5,721 bases of DNA from Treponema sp. UBA3870 (GTDB taxonomy: Bacteria > Spirochaetota > Spirochaetia > Treponematales > Treponemataceae), in contig DGGQ01000136.1 in NCBI GenBank assembly GCA_002392275.1, forward strand, positions 1-5,721, written 5' to 3'. A model generated the notes under the pieces. It saw nothing but the letters and a program-made list of their open reading frames with translations, was not told the DNA's origin and searched no databases. Position numbers and translations under genes: made by a program. Of the stretch, positions 1-5,560 are shown in pieces; the first letter of the stretch is position 1, and each line of letters starts with the position of its first letter.

Positions 1-20
1 ATCCGCAGCAAATCTTTTCC

Positions 21-49
21 TTGAAAAATATGCAGTTCGGGGTTAACAT
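21..49 (+). promoter_or_regulatory. Candidate sigma-70 promoter of the lipoprotein gene
   Basis: TTGAAA (21-26) and TAACAT (44-49) are separated by 17 bases, which would place the transcription start near 56 and leave a 5' UTR of about 95 bases before the ATG at 152. The -35 matches consensus at five of six positions, the -10 at four. It is the best promoter seen in the first 150 bases; no transcript data support it. Confidence 0.45.
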
Positions 50-57
50 GGTTTTAT

Positions 58-113
58 AGGGAAATACCCTCACGTTTTAGGGGAGAATCGTTTTTTACAA
101 GTTTGTTCGCCCC
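58..113 (+). other. Structured 5' UTR with competing hairpins
   Basis: The predicted leader of the lipoprotein mRNA holds alternating G-rich and C-rich runs: AGGG (58-61), CCCT (67-70), AGGGG (79-83) and CCCC (110-113). CCCT can pair with the AGGG on either side, and GGGGaGAAT (80-88) can pair with GTTCgCCCC (105-113) as eight pairs, one of them G-U, with one mismatch. The last stem is followed by A residues rather than U, so it is not a terminator for the + strand. A role in mRNA stability or translation is possible but only inferred. Confidence 0.3.
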
Positions 114-136
114 AAAAAATCCAAGGATAAAAATGC

Positions 137-142
137 AGGAGG
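137..142 (+). promoter_or_regulatory. Ribosome binding site deciding the lipoprotein start
   Basis: A perfect AGGAGG lies nine bases before the ATG at 152. An in-frame TTG at 146 would leave only three bases, so the ATG is taken as the start. Confidence 0.85.
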
Positions 143-151
143 TTTTTGTCT

Positions 152-1621
152 ATGAAATCACTGAAAAAAACTTTTGTCACAGTGGCAATGGCGGCGTTTC
201 TTATCATAAGCTCTACACTTATTTCCTGCACTACAGAATACAATCCGGAAGCAGCGACTGAAGAGCCAGGGGAAAATCCTATCGTTCTCAGCGTGGCGAT
301 TCCACAAAATTCAAGCTGTGTGAACCTGTACCGCAGGGAGGTAACTAAAAATGGTTCCTCGTACACTCCGGTAAATGAAGACTGGGAACATATTGCCGGC
401 GAAGGATTTGATTCAAACTCACCAGACTACGCTTCCAACAGGACAAAAAGTTTTAAGGATCTTTATGAAGTGAAAAAGGACAGCTGGTATGAATATATGG
501 CTGTTTATGAATATGAAGGCAGCGACCCTACGGAAACACAGATTGGCTACCACAAAAGCGGCTACAATGGTGCGGAGTTTCCAAGCTTTAATGCTCAAAT
601 GACCTGGAATCAAGACACAAAGACACTTTCCATTGCAGACAGTTCTGCCGTTGAATGGAAGAACAATGAAAACAATTCGCCGGAGCTTGACTGGTGGATT
701 GAATATGCCTACAACTATAACAGGATTAGATGCAGTTTCAGTGAAAGTCGCCACAGTGAAACCATACCCAATGACCAATACAATGAGCAATTCCATTCCG
801 GAAAAAATATTCTTACAGATGTCATTTTTAATTTTAAACTAAGTGGCGATGATTTTTTCTGGTATTCAAAAAATTATGATTTAAGCAGATTGGATTATAC
901 AAAAATTGTAAGTTCAATTACACGCCCTATTGACGTGCCTCCCGCAGACAACGTTGGTATCAATCTCTATGTCACCACACCGGAAGAAGTTCAGCAGACC
1001 CATATTTTCAGGAAGCTCCATTCTGACCCGGAATCTGCCTACAGGGAAATCGGTTTTTGCAATGGCAATTACGGTGAAAAACATTTTACGGATTATTATT
1101 ATGAATCAGAAAAAAGCTATGATTACAAGGCCGTCTTCACACTTTCTGACTGGACTTCCAAGCTCGACATGGATTTAGGAACTGTAACGACAACTTCCGA
1201 AGGCTGGACAGAGCCAAATTTTGGCACCGCACCGGTAATGGTCTGGAATATTTCTGCGGAAACACCTCTCTCGATTACAAACAACCCGACACTTACAGTA
1301 CCGGATGGAGCCGCTTCAAAATGGGGCAATTATACATGGGAGCTTACTTTCTCGTATAACTGCAATGGAAATGAAGCATTCTGGCCGGCCTACGTATATG
1401 ACAATGAAAACCACCTTGCTGACACTGGAAAGAATGGATTGGAAAACTGGCAAGAAATCTTGAGTTCTGATTCAAATAAAAACAATATGACAGAATGTCT
1501 TATCCGTATTAAAGATGAAGATGCAAACAAAATCTCTCAGACGATTGCGCTTTATCAGAATAAATACGGATATGAAAAAGGGACTGTCCCTACATGGGCT
1601 GTGGAAAAACTTCAGAAGTAA
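152..1621 (+). CDS. Exported lipoprotein with two diverged FN3-like repeat units
   Basis: This encodes a 489-residue protein, not recognised as a named family. Residues 1-26 form a lipoprotein signal peptide: a KSLKK basic end, a hydrophobic core, and the lipobox LISC with Cys26 as the acylated residue, so the mature protein should be membrane-anchored outside the cytoplasm. An acidic, Pro-rich linker (about 27-42) follows. The rest is aromatic-rich and contains an internal duplication. The first unit (about 44-190) has VNLYRRE, then FKDLYEV...SWYEYMAVY (101-119), MTWN and DWWIEYAYN. The second (about 270-405) has HIFRKL, then FTDYYYE...SYDYKAVF (312-329), MVWN and YTWELTFSYN. The order is the same and the spacing nearly so. 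The Y-x-Y-x-A-V strand pattern suggests a fibronectin III or Ig-like beta sandwich, which is inference. The ligand is unknown; carbohydrate or protein binding at the surface is possible. A gap of 58 bases and a separate promoter precede the hemerythrin gene. Confidence 0.88.
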   Translation: MKSLKKTFVTVAMAAFLIISSTLISCTTEYNPEAATEEPGENPIVLSVAIPQNSSCVNLYRREVTKNGSSYTPVNEDWEHIAGEGFDSNSPDYASNRTKSFKDLYEVKKDSWYEYMAVYEYEGSDPTETQIGYHKSGYNGAEFPSFNAQMTWNQDTKTLSIADSSAVEWKNNENNSPELDWWIEYAYNYNRIRCSFSESRHSETIPNDQYNEQFHSGKNILTDVIFNFKLSGDDFFWYSKNYDLSRLDYTKIVSSITRPIDVPPADNVGINLYVTTPEEVQQTHIFRKLHSDPESAYREIGFCNGNYGEKHFTDYYYESEKSYDYKAVFTLSDWTSKLDMDLGTVTTTSEGWTEPNFGTAPVMVWNISAETPLSITNNPTLTVPDGAASKWGNYTWELTFSYNCNGNEAFWPAYVYDNENHLADTGKNGLENWQEILSSDSNKNNMTECLIRIKDEDANKISQTIALYQNKYGYEKGTVPTWAVEKLQK

Positions 1622-1626
1622 AAACA

Positions 1627-1655
1627 TTGCGGAAATCAAGGAATTCTGGTAAAAT
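1627..1655 (+). promoter_or_regulatory. Extended -10 promoter of the hemerythrin gene
   Basis: TAAAAT at 1650-1655 is preceded by TGG, an extended -10 arrangement, and TTGCGG (1627-1632) sits 17 bases upstream as a weak -35. Transcription would start near 1662, about 18 bases before the TTG start. The hemerythrin gene can therefore be expressed without the lipoprotein gene. Confidence 0.5.
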
Positions 1656-1666
1656 GAACCGATTAA

Positions 1667-1673
1667 AAGGGGG
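1667..1673 (+). promoter_or_regulatory. Ribosome binding site for the TTG-started hemerythrin
   Basis: AAGGGGG ends six bases before the TTG at 1680. There is no in-frame ATG that would keep the conserved N-terminal part of the domain, so this site supports the TTG as the true start. Confidence 0.6.
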
Positions 1674-1679
1674 CGCATT

Positions 1680-2186
1680 TTGAGTACACAGCCAGGAAAA
1701 AAGGACGATGCAGATTTCATACAGTGGAACCCGAAATTTGAAACAGGAATTCCCACGATAGACGCGCAGCATAAAAAACTTGTCGCGCTCTGCAACAACC
1801 TGCGTTCGGCCATAATGAAAAACAGCTCGCCGGAAGGACTCAACTGGGAAGGAAGCCTTGCCTCCGCCCTACGCGAATGTACCGACTACGTTCAGACCCA
1901 CTTCCACGACGAGGAAGTTCTGATGAAAGCCGCGGGATACGATGGACTTGAGAGACACAAAAAAGAACACGAAGCTTTCACCCGGAAGGTTCTTGAAACC
2001 GCACAGAATTTTTCAACCATATCCGTGACAGGGGCGATACAGTTCGTGAAATTCCTCTACGACTGGATTCTCTCCCACATAGCCCACGAGGACATGCTCT
2101 TCGCAAAGCCGGTCATGGACTACTACAGGGCAAACAAAGACCGCTACCCGTCCCCGCAGAAGGAAAAGGAGTTCAGGATTTTCTGA
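1680..2186 (+). CDS. Bacteriohemerythrin (di-iron oxygen-binding protein)
   Basis: The product is 168 residues of cytoplasmic protein with one hemerythrin domain and no signal peptide. The seven expected di-iron ligands are all present in order: His31 in the IPTIDAQHKKLV motif, His74 and Glu78 in HFHDEE, His93 and His97 in HKKEH, and His133 and Asp138 in SHIAHED. Hemerythrins bind O2 reversibly at this centre; in anaerobic or microaerophilic bacteria they are linked to O2 sensing, storage or protection. No output domain (methyl-accepting, GGDEF, kinase) is fused, so it probably acts as a soluble O2 binder or supplies O2 to a separate partner. The domain fills about residues 13-150, with a short charged tail ending EFRIF. 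Its codons are visibly richer in G+C than those of the lipoprotein gene before it. The gene has its own promoter and is convergent with the next gene. The family is secure; the physiological role is inferred. Confidence 0.95.
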   Translation: MSTQPGKKDDADFIQWNPKFETGIPTIDAQHKKLVALCNNLRSAIMKNSSPEGLNWEGSLASALRECTDYVQTHFHDEEVLMKAAGYDGLERHKKEHEAFTRKVLETAQNFSTISVTGAIQFVKFLYDWILSHIAHEDMLFAKPVMDYYRANKDRYPSPQKEKEFRIF

Positions 2187-2235
2187 AAAAAAAATGACCG
2201 CAGACAAGCGTTCCAAAACAAACGATGCCTGCGGT
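2186..2235 (-). terminator. Rho-independent terminator of the P13-like gene
   Basis: ACCGCAG (2197-2203) and CTGCGGT (2229-2235) form a perfect 7-bp stem, with an inner CGTT/AACG pairing (2209-2212 with 2221-2224) that makes a two-part hairpin. On the minus strand the stem is followed, after two bases, by nine U (A tract 2186-2194). On the plus strand it is followed by A residues, so it serves mainly the minus-strand gene. It touches the stop codon of the hemerythrin gene. Confidence 0.8.
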
Positions 2236-2272
2236 AAAAAATTGCATATTTTATAGAAGAATCTTATCCAAA

Positions 2273-3595
2273 TCAGATTGAAAGCCTTGCCGCAATACCA
2301 TACTCGTTCTGAAGAGGATCAATAAATGGAATCACCGTAAGCGAAGCTGTGTTTGAGTTCAGGGCAAAGTTGAGAGCTTTGTTCCATTTATGAGAATACA
2401 CCCACGGACTAATGAGCGCGTAGACGGCAGCACCAGCATAAATAATTCCACCAACTGGTGTCATATTGTAAGCTCCGCTAGTCGAAGTTGAAATCATAAA
2501 TATCAATGAACCTGCCTCCACAGCCGTTATTACTATCCCGGAAACAATGTCACCCTGCACCCAGGAACCTACGCCACAGGGGATGAGATTAAGAAAAAAA
2601 GGACCGACACCGTTCTTCTTGTAGTTTTCGTACAATGTTTCCTTCTGCGAAAGAGTCAATGACGGAGAAAGCGCCATCACCTGGTCCTGCACATCAAAAA
2701 TCTTGTTGTTGTCAAGCAGCTGCTTTATCTGGAGAAATGCATCCTGATTTCCGCTTGGATTCGGATCGACAGCCGCGACCTTTGTTGTATTTGTCACCGA
2801 TGACTTCTTGTCGCTGATACCAAGTTTTCCCGCCTTGAACATCTTGGACTCCTGGTTAAGATTTGTAACGGATGTTACCTCTTCGCCCCTTGAAGTCTTC
2901 ACGCTCACTCCCGTAATGTATACCATGTAGTTACCTTTGGCCTCGGCTTTCTTAATCCGATAGTAGACATCCGCAACATAGGTCTTCTGTCTTTCCTCCG
3001 CAGCCTTGTCCGCGTATTCCATGGCACTTGCACCCGGATAGTTCAAAGCGTACCGTACCGTAACAATATCGTTCCCCAGTTCCGGGATAGTCACCACGAC
3101 ATTTATGGTCTTGGATTTCGCATCGTAATTGCTGTTGTCCACCTGGTTCGACCGAATGGTAAAAGTTTGCCTCAAAAGCTGCTGCTCCAAACGATTGCGC
3201 TCATCCTGCAGAGTTTTTTTCTGCCCGCCCAAATCATCAAGTTCGGAAGAATATTCTTCAACCTTCTCACTGTATTTATCCTTTGCCTCCGCATCAATCT
3301 GGCTCTTAAGTTTTTTTACCTCGGCTTTCCAGTCAGTTTCAGAGAGGTAGCCTTTTTTATAATAGTCGTCAAGCTTTTTCTGTCTCTGAGTCATCTGGGT
3401 TGTACGGTAGGTCTCCACATAGTTGTTGATTTCCTGCTGGATAACGTCTTCCTTTTTGGAAATTGATTCAATCTGGGAATCATAGGAAGCAATCTCCAGT
3501 GTCATGGAATCGGGTGAAAGCCCCGACTGCGCAGACGCAAATCCTGAGAGTGAAAGTGCGAGCGCGAGGGCCATAAGGAACTTTGTTTTTTTCAT
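2273..3595 (-). CDS. Exported coiled-coil protein with P13-like C-terminal membrane region
   Basis: This encodes a 440-residue protein starting at an ATG (3595-3593) with a good ribosome site. Residues 1-22 are a Sec signal peptide, MKKTK plus an Ala/Leu-rich core, with a likely signal peptidase I site after ASA (20-22). Residues about 31-145 are charged and heptad-like (EIASYDSQIES..., KAEVKKLKSQIDAEAK, LQDERNRLEQQLL), a long coiled coil. Residues about 160-245 are beta-rich (TINVVVTIPELG, GNYMVYITGVSV). A polar linker follows, then, from about 315, an SQKETLYENYKK stretch, NLIPCGVGSWVQGDIVSG and two more hydrophobic segments (about 350-370 and 381-400), ending in YGIAARLSI. This last part resembles the spirochaete P13 family, known in Borrelia as outer-membrane channel proteins; the match is by recollection of the motif and should be tested. 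The N-terminal extension is far longer than a 13-kDa P13. An envelope or outer-membrane role with a periplasmic coiled coil is inferred. It is divergent from the XRE gene and ends at a clear terminator. Confidence 0.85.
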   Translation of the reverse strand: MKKTKFLMALALALSLSGFASAQSGLSPDSMTLEIASYDSQIESISKKEDVIQQEINNYVETYRTTQMTQRQKKLDDYYKKGYLSETDWKAEVKKLKSQIDAEAKDKYSEKVEEYSSELDDLGGQKKTLQDERNRLEQQLLRQTFTIRSNQVDNSNYDAKSKTINVVVTIPELGNDIVTVRYALNYPGASAMEYADKAAEERQKTYVADVYYRIKKAEAKGNYMVYITGVSVKTSRGEEVTSVTNLNQESKMFKAGKLGISDKKSSVTNTTKVAAVDPNPSGNQDAFLQIKQLLDNNKIFDVQDQVMALSPSLTLSQKETLYENYKKNGVGPFFLNLIPCGVGSWVQGDIVSGIVITAVEAGSLIFMISTSTSGAYNMTPVGGIIYAGAAVYALISPWVYSHKWNKALNFALNSNTASLTVIPFIDPLQNEYGIAARLSI

Positions 3596-3600
3596 TTTAT

Positions 3601-3605
3601 CCTCC
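3601..3605 (-). promoter_or_regulatory. Ribosome binding site deciding the P13-like gene start
   Basis: GGAGG on the minus strand lies five bases before the ATG at 3595. A TTG at 3607-3605 in the same frame overlaps this site and is therefore unlikely to be the start. Confidence 0.8.
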
Positions 3606-3629
3606 AAACATTTGATTTATTCGTGACAG

Positions 3630-3668
3630 TTTCCACAATGCCTTATATTTTGTGGATATTTCCAATAT
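3630..3668. promoter_or_regulatory. Operator-like inverted repeat around a candidate -10 box
   Basis: TCCACAA (3632-3638) and TTGTGGA (3650-3656) form a perfect 7-bp inverted repeat with an 11-base centre. That centre contains TATAAG on the minus strand (3642-3647), a candidate -10 for the P13-like gene, although no good -35 is found at 16-18 bases. A second small inverted repeat, ATATT/AATAT (3656-3660 and 3664-3668), abuts it. The site lies between the XRE gene and its divergent neighbour, where operators of such regulators are usual; binding is inferred. Confidence 0.4.
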
Positions 3669-3717
3669 TACAACAGATAAATGGATTTGTCCACTAAAAT
3701 GCGGTAAAAATAGGAAA

Positions 3718-3727
3718 TTTCCACAAT
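3718..3727. repeat. Second copy of the TTTCCACAAT box
   Basis: The ten bases TTTCCACAAT occur at 3630-3639 and again, exactly and in the same orientation, here, ten bases before the XRE start codon. The shorter TTTCCAATAT (3659-3668) and TTTCCAC (4107-4113) are related. The arrangement fits an operator recognised by the neighbouring XRE protein. Confidence 0.4.
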
Positions 3728-3736
3728 TATGGTTGT

Positions 3737-4099
3737 ATGAATTTTTGGGAACGAGTTGATTACGAACGCGACTACCGCAACATCGACAGAAAAAAACTTG
3801 CGCACGAAGCTGGATTTGATGTCTCGAACATAAGCAAGGGAATAAAAAACGGAAACATTCCGTCAGCTGACACAGCCGTAAGGATTGCACAGATTCTTGG
3901 CACAAGCGCGGAATACCTTGTCACCGGAAACAATCCGAAAAATGAATTCGGGTCCCAGCCGGAAAAAAATCCCCCCGAAGATTTTGAAACGCTCTTCATC
4001 CGCTACAGAAAAATGCTCTCCGAACTTGAGTCGCTCGACACCACAAGCCGGGATGCGGTCATCGAGCTGATTGAAAAACTTGCGGCAGCAAAAAGATAA
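3737..4099 (+). CDS. XRE-family helix-turn-helix transcription regulator
   Basis: This encodes a 120-residue cytoplasmic DNA-binding protein. Residues about 5-64 form a Cro/CI-type helix-turn-helix: a first helix in FWERVDYERDYR, helix 2 in RKKLAHEAG (18-26), the recognition helix around VSNISKGIKNG (29-39), then IPSADTAVRIAQILGTSAEYLVTG, the typical closing helices of the fold. Residues 65-82 are a polar Pro-rich linker. Residues 83-118 are a predicted amphipathic helix with regular Leu/Ile (LFIRYRKMLSELESL, VIELIEKLAAA), probably for dimer formation. No ligand or peptidase domain is present. It lies divergent from the P13-like gene across about 140 bases with repeated boxes, which suggests autoregulation and control of that gene. 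The ATG at 3737 has no visible Shine-Dalgarno sequence. It is not in an operon with the downstream ATPase, which has its own promoter. Similar small XRE proteins are found both as chromosomal regulators and on prophages; no phage genes are seen here. Confidence 0.9.
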   Translation: MNFWERVDYERDYRNIDRKKLAHEAGFDVSNISKGIKNGNIPSADTAVRIAQILGTSAEYLVTGNNPKNEFGSQPEKNPPEDFETLFIRYRKMLSELESLDTTSRDAVIELIEKLAAAKR

Positions 4100-4170
4100 C
4101 CAAGCGTTTCCACCCCCTCTCATGTACTTCGAAAAAGATGGAAGGTCGTCAAATTTCGCAATAGGGGATT

Positions 4171-4199
4171 TTGACATTTTCCAAATCATGTAATACAAT
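4171..4199 (+). promoter_or_regulatory. Strong sigma-70 promoter of the DUF4143 ATPase
   Basis: TTGACA (4171-4176) is a perfect -35 and TACAAT (4194-4199) a five-of-six -10, with the ideal 17-base spacing. Transcription should start at about 4205-4207, which is at the foot of the hairpin that follows. The spacer holds TTTTCCAAAT, similar to the boxes upstream of the XRE gene, so control by that protein is possible but unproven. Confidence 0.8.
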
Positions 4200-4203
4200 A
4201 TTT

Positions 4204-4252
4204 TCCGATGAAACAGGGAATCGACTACCGTTTTCATCGGATTTTTTATTTT
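4204..4252 (+). terminator. Hairpin and U tract at the mRNA 5' end: attenuator or terminator
   Basis: TCCGATGAAA (4204-4213) and TTTCATCGGA (4232-4241) make a perfect 10-bp stem with an 18-base loop, followed by TTTTTT (4242-4247), one A and TTTT. It meets the form of an intrinsic terminator on the plus strand. It may end read-through from the XRE gene. Because the promoter at 4171-4199 fires directly into it, it should also terminate or attenuate the ATPase transcript after roughly 45 bases. Confidence 0.75.
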
Positions 4253-4261
4253 CAGAGGTAA
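4208..4261 (+). CDS. Possible 17-residue leader peptide before the ATPase
   Basis: An ATG lying one to three bases after the predicted transcription start opens a 17-codon frame, MKQGIDYRFHRIFYFQR, ending in TAA at 4259-4261. It would be translated from an almost leaderless mRNA end, runs through both arms of the hairpin, and stops inside the ribosome site region of the ATPase, five bases before its ATG. Five of the 17 residues are aromatic. A frame of this length is expected by chance fairly often; it is the position of its start and stop that makes it notable. Confidence 0.3.
   Translation: MKQGIDYRFHRIFYFQR
4254..4258 (+). promoter_or_regulatory. Ribosome binding site deciding the ATPase start
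   Basis: AGAGG lies eight bases before the ATG at 4267. The longer in-frame start at 4171 is the TTG of the -35 box and cannot be on the transcript made by this promoter. Confidence 0.7.
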
Positions 4262-4266
4262 GACCG

Positions 4267-5523
4267 ATGTACATAAAGCGTACCGTCGAAAAAACGATTC
4301 TTGATATGGGCAATTCATTCCCCTGCATTGTGGTTTACGGTCCAAGGCAGGTCGGAAAATCCACGACGCTGGACTATGTATTCCCGGAATCTTTCCACAG
4401 GGTAACCCTCGATGACATTGAGGAGCGGAAACTTGCCTCCGAAAATCCGAAACTGTTTTTGGAATCAAATCCATGGCCGGTGATCATTGATGAAATCCAA
4501 AAAGTTCCAGAGCTGCTTGACGAAATAAAAATCAAAATCGACGCACAAAGAAGAGTATGGCTCAAAAACAATGAGGAACGCAAACTCATGTACATCCTGA
4601 CAGGCTCCAACCGTTTTGAACTTCAGCAGGGAATAAGCGACTCGCTTGCAGGACGGTGCGGGATTGTAGAAATGTCATCATTCAGCCAGATTGAAAAAAT
4701 CCAGGAGGAAAGCCGCCTTTTCACACCAAAAATCCATGAACTGATTTCGCGTGCGGCATCAACGAAGATTCCGTACAAATCAAGGAGCAAAATCTTTGAG
4801 GAGATTTTCATGGGTGGAATGCCTGACATTTGCACGGGCGTATCAGAGCGGGACATTTATTTTAAATCATACGTTAACACATATATAGAAAAGGATGTAA
4901 GGAAACTGATTTCCGCATCAAGTGAAACTCAGTTCCGAAATTTCATTTCCATCGTTGCATTGAGGACTGCGCAGGAACTACATTATGAGGAAATAGCAAA
5001 CAATGTGGGAATCGATGTGAAGACCTGTAAAAAATGGATTTCAATTCTTGAAACCTCCGGAATAATCTATCTTCTTAAACCGTATCTTGCGAACATTTCA
5101 AACAGAATCATCAAGGCTCCGAAAATGTACTTCATGGACACAGGTCTTTGCGCATTCCTCTGCAAATGGCCTAACGCAAACATGCTTGAAAACTGCGCCA
5201 TGGGAGGTGCTTTTTTTGAGACATTCATTGTCAGCGAAATTGTAAAAAACTTTTTCGCATTCAACGTGGAGCCGCGCGACTATCTTTTTTACTACCGTGA
5301 CATTGACCAAAAGGAAATAGATCTTCTTTACGTCAACGAGGAAGGAATCTACCCCATAGAAATCAAAAAAGGAATTTCGCCGAAAAATCCCACAAAGAAT
5401 TTCAGGGTGCTGGAAAAATACAAAACGGAAATTAAAAACGGCATCGTAATTGACTGCTGTGAAAAAATCCGTGCGCTGAATGAGAGCTCATATTGCTTTC
5501 CCGTCCACCTTCTTGGCATCTAG
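4267..5523 (+). CDS. AAA_14 / DUF4143 family ATPase with PD-(D/E)XK-like C-terminus
   Basis: This encodes a 418-residue cytoplasmic P-loop protein. The N-terminal AAA_14 domain (about 16-140) shows Walker A GPRQVGKST (25-33), Walker B VIIDE (72-76) with the usual IQKVP after it, and the sensor-like LTGSN (111-115). Residues about 196-270 begin the DUF4143 part (YFKSYVNTYIEKDVR) and contain a winged-helix-like segment, HYEEIANNVGIDVKTCKKWISILETSGIIYLL. The end carries the spacing of a PD-(D/E)XK nuclease fold: FFETF with Glu318, EIDLL with Asp352, and IEIKK with Glu365 and Lys367. The length is normal for the family and the frame is intact. The family is very common in bacteria and archaea, often as several paralogs per genome, but its physiological function is not established; ATP hydrolysis is expected, nuclease activity is not demonstrated. 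The gene stands alone behind its own promoter and a hairpin leader. A toxin-antitoxin or defence link with the XRE gene upstream is not supported by the layout. Confidence 0.93.
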   Translation: MYIKRTVEKTILDMGNSFPCIVVYGPRQVGKSTTLDYVFPESFHRVTLDDIEERKLASENPKLFLESNPWPVIIDEIQKVPELLDEIKIKIDAQRRVWLKNNEERKLMYILTGSNRFELQQGISDSLAGRCGIVEMSSFSQIEKIQEESRLFTPKIHELISRAASTKIPYKSRSKIFEEIFMGGMPDICTGVSERDIYFKSYVNTYIEKDVRKLISASSETQFRNFISIVALRTAQELHYEEIANNVGIDVKTCKKWISILETSGIIYLLKPYLANISNRIIKAPKMYFMDTGLCAFLCKWPNANMLENCAMGGAFFETFIVSEIVKNFFAFNVEPRDYLFYYRDIDQKEIDLLYVNEEGIYPIEIKKGISPKNPTKNFRVLEKYKTEIKNGIVIDCCEKIRALNESSYCFPVHLLGI

Positions 5524-5560
5524 AAACATGTTCAGCGCAAAAACTTTTATATAAAACCAA

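Noticed and set aside
2197..2235. The hairpin after the hemerythrin gene as its own terminator
   Set aside because: On the plus strand the stem is followed by six A and no U tract; the nine-base U tract exists only on the minus strand. Some bidirectional effect cannot be excluded.
3596..3607. TTG start at 3607 for the P13-like protein
   Set aside because: The TTG overlaps the GGAGG ribosome site; the ATG at 3595 gives a normal MKK signal peptide.
3737..4099. Prophage repressor
   Set aside because: The helix-turn-helix type fits, but there are no phage, integrase or attachment signatures anywhere in the window.
4171..4266. N-terminal extension of the ATPase from a TTG at 4171
   Set aside because: That TTG is the -35 box of the promoter, and the extension would be translated through a terminator hairpin, while a proper ribosome site precedes the ATG at 4267.
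3863..4474. A 203-codon open frame on the minus strand across the XRE and ATPase genes
   Set aside because: It overlaps two well-supported genes, lacks a ribosome site, and its translation (many Cys, Arg, Phe and Pro in low-complexity order) resembles no family; it is a shadow frame.
3737..5523. Toxin-antitoxin or defence operon made of the XRE regulator and the ATPase
   Set aside because: The genes are 167 bases apart and separated by a strong promoter and a terminator-like hairpin; neither carries a toxin domain, and no other defence gene is near.
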